DNA of 64,000 bases, from NCBI RefSeq assembly GCF_001183985.1, contig NZ_LFZW01000001.1, positions 1,643,812-1,707,811 of the forward strand, given 5' to 3'. The DNA comes from Peribacillus loiseleuriae. Its GTDB lineage: Bacteria; Bacillota; Bacilli; Bacillales; DSM-1321. Below, one piece after another: positions 57,856-64,000 of this stretch (position 1 is the stretch's first letter; every line of letters starts with the position of its first letter). A program made the translations under genes and the position numbers. The notes below the pieces were generated by a model. That model worked only from the letters and a program-made list of their open reading frames with translations, searched no databases and was not told where the DNA came from.

Positions 57856-59907
57856 ATGGATCTTAACCAATATTTAGAAGTATTCATTGAAGAGAGTAAG
57901 GAGCATCTTCAAACTTGTAGTGAACAGTTATTGGAGCTTGAAAAACATCCTCAAGATATAGGAATTGTGAATGAGATTTTTCGATCGGCGCATACGTTAA
58001 AAGGGATGTCAGCAACAATGGGATATGAAGATTTAGCCAATTTAACTCACAAAATGGAAAATATCTTAGATGAAATTCGTAATGAAAAAATCCAGCTATC
58101 TTCCGAAATATTTGATGTGATTTTTTTAGCAGTTGACGATTTAGAAGCAATGGTTATGAGCATTGCGGAAGGCGGAAATGGAAAAAGGGACGTAAGTGAA
58201 GTTGTGGCAAAGTTAGAGATGATTGAGAATGGGGAATCTCTACTTTCCGTCGGTATAGCAGAAGTAGCTGCCGCAGTTGAGATGCCAATTAGTGAGTCTA
58301 TTGCGAAAAGCGTCTATGATGAATTTGAATTGACGGTTTTACAGCAATCAAAGGAACAAGGTTTTGAAAGTTATGAAATAAAAGTGAGTTTGCGAGAGGA
58401 TTGTCTTTTGAAAGGCGCTCGCGTATTTATGGTTTTCGAAGTGTTAGAAAAGCTCGGTGAGGTCATAAAATCAGCTCCATCTGTTGATAAACTTGAAGAG
58501 GAACAATTTGATCAATCCTTTTGTGTGACAGTTGTGACGAAAGTGTCAGTGGAAGCACTTCAGAAGAAAGTGATGAAAGTTTCTGAGGTCGACGAAGTCA
58601 TTGTAAGTAAACTAGATTTATCTGAACTGAGAGTAGCAATAAACGAAGAAGTACATAAATTGACAACGAATAAAGAGGATCAAGAAAGCAAAAATGAACC
58701 TACTGTACCATCAGCTTCTTCCAAAGATGAAAAAATGAATCATCCTTCTAGTAAGCAGCATAATAAAACAATCAGGGTTAATATTGATCGTCTAGATGTG
58801 TTAATGAATCTTTTTGAAGAGCTGGTAATTGACCGGGGAAGATTAGAGCAAATCTCGAAGGAATTAGAAAATACCGAATTAGACGAAACGGTTGAGAGAA
58901 TGTCAAGGGTAACGGGAGACCTTCAAAATATTATCTTAAATATGAGAATGGTCCCAGTTGAAACCGTCTTTAATCGCTTCCCGAAAATGGTTCGTACATT
59001 AACACGAGATCTTCATAAAAAAGTAGCTCTAGAAATCTATGGTGCAGAAACCGAATTAGATCGAACCGTCATTGATGAAATTGGTGACCCAATTGTCCAT
59101 TTACTCCGTAATGCACTTGATCATGGAATCGAGATGCCTGAGGTGCGAAAAGCGAATGGTAAACCTGAAGAAGGTACCGTCATGTTGAAAGCTTATCATA
59201 GTGGAAATCATGTTTTCATCGAACTAAAGGATGATGGTGCAGGGATTAACCGGGAAAAGGTATTGAAAAAGGCGATAGCAAACCAAGTAATTACGGAACA
59301 ACTTGCTGCAACTCTTACTGATAAACAAGTAAATGAACTGATATTTGCTTCTGGCTTCTCGACAGCAGACCAAATATCTGACGTATCCGGACGAGGAGTA
59401 GGATTGGATGTAGTAAAAAGTAAGATTGAAGCTCTTGGTGGAGTGGTTTCCATTGATTCTGTTGAAGGGAAAGGATCGGATTTTCTCATCCAATTACCAC
59501 TTACATTGTCGATTATTTCTGTTATGCTCGTTGAAATTCAACAGGAGAAATATGCAATTCCGCTTTCATCAATAATTGAAACCGCAATTATCAATAAAAC
59601 GGATATCATGAATGGTCATAATCAACAAGTAATTGATTTTAGAGGCAAGGTATTACCATTACTCTTCCTAAAAGATATATTTGAAGTTCCTGAAACTATC
59701 GATGAAGACGAATATTATTCAGTCATCATTGTTAGAAAAGGCGATAAAATGGCTGGATTAGTTGTAGATTCGTTTATTGGACAACAAGAAATTGTTCTAA
59801 AATCTCTTGGTAATTATTTATCCTCTGCTTTTGCGATATCGGGAGCTACTATTTTAGGTGATGGTCAAGTCGCTTTAATTATCGATTGTAACGCCTTAAT
59901 TAAGTAA
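57856..59907 (+). CDS. cheA: Chemotaxis histidine kinase CheA
   Basis: CheA phosphorylates CheY and CheB in response to receptors. The 683-residue protein has a P1 Hpt domain with His46 (FRSAHTLKGMSA). A P2-like region, dimerisation P3 (IRVNIDRLDVLMNLFEELVIDRGRL), P4 kinase (DPIVHLLRNALDHGIE, DDGAGI, GRGVGLDVV) and P5 CheW-like domain follow. It is complete. Unlike its neighbours it is followed by a 200-base gap. Confidence 0.98.
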   Translation: MDLNQYLEVFIEESKEHLQTCSEQLLELEKHPQDIGIVNEIFRSAHTLKGMSATMGYEDLANLTHKMENILDEIRNEKIQLSSEIFDVIFLAVDDLEAMVMSIAEGGNGKRDVSEVVAKLEMIENGESLLSVGIAEVAAAVEMPISESIAKSVYDEFELTVLQQSKEQGFESYEIKVSLREDCLLKGARVFMVFEVLEKLGEVIKSAPSVDKLEEEQFDQSFCVTVVTKVSVEALQKKVMKVSEVDEVIVSKLDLSELRVAINEEVHKLTTNKEDQESKNEPTVPSASSKDEKMNHPSSKQHNKTIRVNIDRLDVLMNLFEELVIDRGRLEQISKELENTELDETVERMSRVTGDLQNIILNMRMVPVETVFNRFPKMVRTLTRDLHKKVALEIYGAETELDRTVIDEIGDPIVHLLRNALDHGIEMPEVRKANGKPEEGTVMLKAYHSGNHVFIELKDDGAGINREKVLKKAIANQVITEQLAATLTDKQVNELIFASGFSTADQISDVSGRGVGLDVVKSKIEALGGVVSIDSVEGKGSDFLIQLPLTLSIISVMLVEIQQEKYAIPLSSIIETAIINKTDIMNGHNQQVIDFRGKVLPLLFLKDIFEVPETIDEDEYYSVIIVRKGDKMAGLVVDSFIGQQEIVLKSLGNYLSSAFAISGATILGDGQVALIIDCNALIK

Positions 59908-60107
59908 AAAGGAATTCAAGTAAATATGTGATTTTTCCAGAAATGATTTGTTCGTATGAGTATGTACAGATTCATAATACATATTTTCTTAAAGTTTTGA
60001 TCATGAATTTTAATGATAGATTCAAGCAAGTTCAATTAAATAAAAACAATGAGCGGTCTTAACTAGTCTTTTTTACTTGAATACATATAATTTTAGGAGG
60101 TTCAAAT
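59908..60107 (+). other. 200-base gap between cheA and cheW bounded by an inverted repeat
   Basis: No gene. ATTCAAGTAAA at 59914-59924 and TTTACTTGAAT at 60072-60082 are a perfect 11-bp inverted repeat spanning most of the gap. The interior is AT-rich with no clear promoter. It ends at the cheW ribosome-binding site TAGGAGG. Confidence 0.55.
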
Positions 60108-60581
60108 ATGGAGGAAATTGTAACTTCAGAAACGGTGAAGGTCATCGTTTTTCAAATTAAAGATAAAGAATATGTGATTCCTGTCTCCAAAGTTCGTGGA
60201 ATTGAAAAAATAATGCATATTACCCGTGTTCCAAGATCATTACCATTTGTAAAAGGAGTAATCAATCTTAGGGGTGTGATTACACCTATTATTGATTTAC
60301 GAGCTCGTTTCGAAATAGAAAAAGCTGAGTATGATGATCGAACAAGAATCATTATTGTGACATTGGATAATATGGAAGCTGGTTTGATCGTAGATTCTGC
60401 AAATGATGTGCTGGATATTCCTGAGTCAAGCATAGAACCTCAGCCAGAAGTTATTGGAAATGTAGCGATGGAATATATTAGTGGTGTTGCCAAGGTTGAA
60501 AAAAGATTATTAACCTTGCTGAATCTTGATCAGATCCTTAATCAAAATGAAATACATGACTCAGCTGTTAAAGAAGCATAA
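60108..60581 (+). CDS. cheW: Chemotaxis coupling protein CheW
   Basis: CheW links receptors to CheA. The 157-residue protein is a single CheW domain with KEYVIPVSKVRGIEKIMHITRVPRSLPFVKGVINLRGVITPIIDLR, the typical core. TAGGAGG precedes the ATG. cheC starts four bases after its stop. Confidence 0.97.
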   Translation: MEEIVTSETVKVIVFQIKDKEYVIPVSKVRGIEKIMHITRVPRSLPFVKGVINLRGVITPIIDLRARFEIEKAEYDDRTRIIIVTLDNMEAGLIVDSANDVLDIPESSIEPQPEVIGNVAMEYISGVAKVEKRLLTLLNLDQILNQNEIHDSAVKEA

Positions 60582-60585
60582 GGCG

Positions 60586-61224
60586 ATGTCCTATATTGAT
60601 AAAATCACCTCTGTGCATTTGGATATATTAAAAGAAATTGGGAATATTGGAGCGGGTCATGCTGCTACCTCTCTATCCACGATTCTTGGTAGGAAAATGA
60701 ATATGAATGTTCCGCATGTGAGAATTCTATCGTTTAATGAAATGATTGAACTGGCTGGTGGACCAGAAACTGTTGTTGCGAGCGTCTTTCTAAGAATTGA
60801 AGGAGATGCACAGGGCAATATGTTCTTTATATTACCTTTAGAGCAGGCTGCTCGCTTCATTGAACAAATGACAGGAACAGAAGCGTTCTCCTTTGATCAT
60901 CTTCCCATTCCTGAATTAGCACTTTCTGCATTATCCGAGTTAGGAAACATTCTCTCAGGCTCTTATTTATCCTCACTATCTGATTTTACTAAATTAAGCC
61001 TTTATCCATCTGTTCCTGCTTTATGTATTGACATGGTCGGTGCTACAGTCAGCGCTGGTTTGATTGAATTATCTCAAGTAAGCGACTTTGTTATTGTAGT
61101 TGAGACTGCGATTGGAGAGGATGTAGAAAGTTCAACTTTTATTAACGGACACTTCTTTTTTCTATTAGATCCTGAATCCTATGAAATTGTTTTTCATTCA
61201 TTAGGAGTACCTTTACATGGTTGA
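60586..61224 (+). CDS. cheC: CheY-P phosphatase CheC
   Basis: CheC removes phosphate from CheY-P and is stimulated by CheD. From ATG 60586 the protein is 212 residues and starts [31 protein letters not shown]. The two active-site regions each hold a Glu and an Asn three residues later (EIGN and ELGN). The frame opens at 60526 inside cheW; those 20 residues are not family-like. It overlaps cheD by eight bases. Confidence 0.95.
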   Translation: MSYIDKITSVHLDILKEIGNIGAGHAATSLSTILGRKMNMNVPHVRILSFNEMIELAGGPETVVASVFLRIEGDAQGNMFFILPLEQAARFIEQMTGTEAFSFDHLPIPELALSALSELGNILSGSYLSSLSDFTKLSLYPSVPALCIDMVGATVSAGLIELSQVSDFVIVVETAIGEDVESSTFINGHFFFLLDPESYEIVFHSLGVPLHG

Positions 61225-61714
61225 ATTATCCAATATTATCAAAGTAGGAATTGCTGATATGAATATTGTGCATTCTCCAGCTCTCATACGCACGTCAGGT
61301 CTTGGGTCATGTGTCGGTGTGGTTGTATATGATCAATCTAAAGAAATCGCAGGAATGGCACATGTCATGCTTCCAGACTCTTCTTTATCAAAAATGGGTC
61401 AAATCAATCATGCAAAATATGCAGATACAGCAATAAAAGAATTAGTGGAGAGAATCGTTCAAGATGGAGCATCAATAAGAAAACTAAAGGCAAAAATTGC
61501 TGGTGGATCGCAAATGTTTCAGTTTTCTTCAGGCACAGATTTAATGAGGATAGGACCAAGAAATGTAGAAGCAGTAAAAAAAGAATTAATGGCGTTACGT
61601 ATACCAATCATGGCTGAAGATGTGGGCGGAAATAGCGGCAGAACAATAGAATTTAATCCAAAAACAAGTTTGCTCAACATTAGAACGGTAAATAAGGGAA
61701 CTAAAGAGGTATAG
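61217..61714 (+). CDS. cheD: Receptor glutamine deamidase CheD
   Basis: CheD deamidates chemoreceptors and pairs with CheC. The 165-residue product has the catalytic Cys32 ([12 protein letters not shown]), His49 (MAHVMLP) and the GGSQMF segment. Gly-Gly-Asn-Ser-Gly-Arg near the C-terminus ([15 protein letters not shown]) is conserved. It is the last closely packed chemotaxis gene before a 430-base gap. Confidence 0.97.
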   Translation: MVELSNIIKVGIADMNIVHSPALIRTSGLGSCVGVVVYDQSKEIAGMAHVMLPDSSLSKMGQINHAKYADTAIKELVERIVQDGASIRKLKAKIAGGSQMFQFSSGTDLMRIGPRNVEAVKKELMALRIPIMAEDVGGNSGRTIEFNPKTSLLNIRTVNKGTKEV

Positions 61715-61977
61715 AAGCAATAGGTTTCCTCTTTAAGAGTAGGTTTTTTAATCTGTCTTAGTGATCAGCACAAGCAGCCACCCCCTCGAAATTATATGTT
61801 AAGCAAGAAATATGCATGTCAAATTGCCACGATTGGGTCATAAGTCACTCCTTCTTGCAAATTGTTTTTTTTCAAGATGTGTCTAGACTCATACGTGTCA
61901 CCTTGACTATTAAGGGGCTATTAACATAGCTAGATTTTTATAACCAAGGATTGGTGAAGGTTTTTCTAAAGAACATG
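61715..61977 (+). other. Gap between cheD and the family II repeat
   Basis: About 260 bases without a gene. TTGACT at 61903-61908 is the only promoter-like box and lacks a good -10 partner. No clear terminator was found, so read-through into sigD is plausible. Confidence 0.4.
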
Positions 61978-62128
61978 TTTTATCCCGGTTTAACAGGCTA
62001 TATATCCCCACCTCAATTTTTGTAAGAGAATCAAGAGAACTTAGGTGGGGATAAATAGACTGTAAATTCCCGATTGGTTCAACTAACCATCAGTGGGGAT
62101 GCCCCACTGATGGAAGTTTCACTTTATA
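61978..62128 (+). repeat. Family II intergenic repeat, copy D, directly upstream of sigD
   Basis: 151 bp, the best-folding copy. TATCCCCACCT (62003-62013) pairs perfectly with AGGTGGGGATA (62043-62053). CCATCAGTGGGG (62087-62098) pairs perfectly with CCCCACTGATGG (62102-62113) across a three-base loop. It ends GAAGTTTCACTTTATA four bases before the sigD ribosome-binding site TTAGGAGGAGG. On the sense strand it would place two strong hairpins in the sigD mRNA. Confidence 0.85.
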
Positions 62129-62146
62129 GCGTTAGGAGGAGGTCTC

Positions 62147-62914
62147 GTGTCTCAACTGACAACCGAGGAAGAGCAGTTATATTGGAAATATTGGATTGAC
62201 AACAAAGATCCAAAAGCAGGTGATATTCTAGTGAAAAGATACATACCACTTGTATCCTTTCATGTCCAAAGAATTTCAGTTAACTTGCCTAAGAGCGTAA
62301 GCAGGGATGATGTGAGAAGCCTTGGAATGATGGGGTTGTTTGATGCACTAGAACGCTTCGATCCTAACCGTGATTTAAAATTTGACACCTATGCTTCATT
62401 CCGAATTCGTGGCGCTATCTTAGATGGTTTACGCAAAGAAGATTGGCTTCCTCGGAGTGTAAGAGAAAAGACAAAAAAAATTGAAGTAGCAGCTGAAAAA
62501 TTAGAACAGAAGCATATGAGAAAAATTGGCGCAAAAGAAATTTCTGAAGAGTTAAATACTTCTGAAGAAGAAGTATATACAGTGATGAATGAGAATTTTT
62601 TTGCAAATGTACTATCAATGGATGAAAACCCGCAAGACCAGGAAGAGAAAGAAGGTCCGAGTCATCATATTAAAGATGATAGGACGCTAATGCCAGAAGA
62701 GCAATTGATGAAAAAAGAATTATACAAAGATCTAGCTAAAGTAATAGAAACTTTAAATGAAAAAGAACAGCTTGTACTACAGCTTTTTTATAAAGAAGAG
62801 TTAACACTAACAGAGATCGGTAGAGTAATGAGTTTATCAACATCAAGAATTTCGCAGATTCACTCAAAGGCAATTTACAAACTTAGGATATTATTACAGG
62901 GTGCTATACTGTAA
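62147..62914 (+). CDS. sigD: RNA polymerase sigma factor SigD (FliA type)
   Basis: SigD drives late flagellar, motility and autolysin genes. The 255-residue protein has regions 2 (DVRSLGMMGLFDALERFDPNRDLKFDTYASFRIRGAILDGLR), 3 (LPRSVREKTKK) and 4 (LTLTEIGRVMSLSTSRISQIHSKAIYKLR). It uses GTG 62147 after an ideal AGGAGGAGG. The last genes of the operon in B. subtilis are sigD and swrB, as here, but here a 430-base gap with a structured repeat precedes sigD. Confidence 0.97.
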   Translation: MSQLTTEEEQLYWKYWIDNKDPKAGDILVKRYIPLVSFHVQRISVNLPKSVSRDDVRSLGMMGLFDALERFDPNRDLKFDTYASFRIRGAILDGLRKEDWLPRSVREKTKKIEVAAEKLEQKHMRKIGAKEISEELNTSEEEVYTVMNENFFANVLSMDENPQDQEEKEGPSHHIKDDRTLMPEEQLMKKELYKDLAKVIETLNEKEQLVLQLFYKEELTLTEIGRVMSLSTSRISQIHSKAIYKLRILLQGAIL

Positions 62915-62946
62915 TAATATCCTGTTTCCAACAAAAGAGGGGTATT

Positions 62947-63558
62947 ATGTCAGGTTTTATAATGTTTATAATGTTTGTATTAAACATCTTTACGATTTTG
63001 GCAATCATTGTTTTATATACGAGGCAAAATCGCTTGGGGAATTTTGAGAAAAACCAAGAAAGCAGAGCCCGTGAAATGGAAGAATCAATGGCTGCCTTTG
63101 TGTTGGAATTAAAAGGAGAAAATGACCGTTTGATTCGTGCGCTTGCTATGAAAGATGCTGCTTCAAATGAACTAAACTCTAGTGAAAAGCTTCTTTCACG
63201 AAAAACCACTAGCAGCTCTCTAAGGCAGTCAGTTGGTCCATCAAGGCAAACAGTACATGCCAAAGAAGAGGATGCAACATCGTTAAAATTACCAGACTTA
63301 CCAATCACTAATGACGATAAACTTGAGATATCTACCAATCGATTAGTAGAACATGAAGGTGGGTCAAATCAGCGTACATCTTTTCAAGAGACATTAAAAC
63401 AAGAGCTTCAAAATCATGAACAACAGCTTAAGTCAACTCTCTCTGATCAAGTGAATGATTTGCTTCAGAAGGGCTTGACCACTGAAGAAGTTGCCAAAAA
63501 ATTAAACAAAGGTAAAACAGAAATCGAACTTTTATTAAGATTTAATAGACAATCGTGA
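62947..63558 (+). CDS. swrB: SwrB-like flagellar activation protein (YlxL)
   Basis: A 203-residue protein with one N-terminal membrane helix (about 3-21) and a long charged coiled-coil cytoplasmic part. The C-terminal helix-turn-helix-like tail (LLQKGLTTEEVAKKLNKGKTEIELLLRF) is the hallmark of this family. In B. subtilis SwrB sits here and activates the flagellar export apparatus. The overall sequence is weakly conserved, so the assignment leans on position and tail. Confidence 0.85.
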   Translation: MSGFIMFIMFVLNIFTILAIIVLYTRQNRLGNFEKNQESRAREMEESMAAFVLELKGENDRLIRALAMKDAASNELNSSEKLLSRKTTSSSLRQSVGPSRQTVHAKEEDATSLKLPDLPITNDDKLEISTNRLVEHEGGSNQRTSFQETLKQELQNHEQQLKSTLSDQVNDLLQKGLTTEEVAKKLNKGKTEIELLLRFNRQS

Positions 63559-63565
63559 AAACTAC

Positions 63566-63594
63566 TTGCTTGTATTTTATGATTATGCTATAGT
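63566..63594 (+). promoter_or_regulatory. Predicted SigA promoter for rpsB
   Basis: TTGCTT (63566-63571) and TATAGT (63589-63594) are separated by exactly 17 bases. It starts right after the swrB stop and gives a leader of about 110 nt. Confidence 0.6.
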
Positions 63595-63599
63595 ATGTA

Positions 63600-64000
<401 letters not shown>

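Overview
The window is chromosomal DNA from a low-GC, endospore-former-type Firmicute, almost certainly a member of the Bacillaceae (Bacillus in the broad sense). The gene order reproduces, with few exceptions, the well-known Bacillus block fabD-fabG-acpP-rnc-smc-ftsY-ylxM-ffh-rpsP-khpA-ylqD-rimM-trmD-rplS-lepB-rbgA-rnhB-ylqG-ylqH-(mur cassette)-sucC-sucD-dprA-topA-trmFO-xerC-hslV-hslU-codY, followed by the whole fla/che operon (flgB to sigD and swrB) and the start of rpsB. Protein lengths match the Bacillus subtilis families closely, but the species cannot be named from this alone. All real genes are on the + strand. There is no tRNA, rRNA, CRISPR array, intact transposon or prophage.

Layout: 1-1.5 kb, end of the fatty-acid synthesis operon. 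2.1-9.3 kb, RNase III, SMC condensin and the SRP pathway (FtsY, YlxM, Ffh). 9.4-15.3 kb, ribosomal proteins S16 and L19 with the RNA-binding protein KhpA, ribosome maturation factors (RimM, RbgA), tRNA methyltransferase TrmD, signal peptidase and RNase HII. 15.5-17.6 kb, an unlinked pair of flagellar-export-like genes (ylqG, ylqH). 17.8-21.5 kb, a cassette for recovering N-acetylmuramic acid (murQ, murP, mupG) that looks inserted relative to the usual order. 21.8-33.2 kb, succinyl-CoA synthetase, DprA, topoisomerase I, TrmFO, XerC, the HslUV protease and the CodY regulator. 33.2-34.8 kb, a 1.65-kb gap with repeats and decayed sequence. 34.8-63.6 kb, about 32 flagellar and chemotaxis genes on one strand, mostly overlapping or closely spaced: basal body (flgB, flgC, fliE), MS ring and C ring (fliF, fliG, fliM, fliY), export apparatus (fliH, I, J, O, P, Q, R, flhB, flhA), hook (fliK, flgD, flgE), placement GTPases (flhF, flhG), chemotaxis (cheY, B, A, W, C, D), sigD and swrB.

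The unusual material lies between genes. Two families of short structured repeats interrupt the otherwise conserved order. Family I has three copies, about 155-190 bp, at 10114, 15279 and 52472. Family II has four copies, about 137-299 bp, plus a 20-bp fragment, at 12499, 27515, 34101, 61978 and 33711. Two copies lie inside the fla/che operon: family I between flhB and flhA, and family II directly upstream of the sigD ribosome-binding site. The flgE-swrD junction carries a separate structured insertion of about 120 nt with a perfect 13-bp inverted repeat. It appears to have split the original swrD start (ATG-ATT-CAT) from the rest of the gene. These intercistronic elements are the strongest candidates for something undescribed here.
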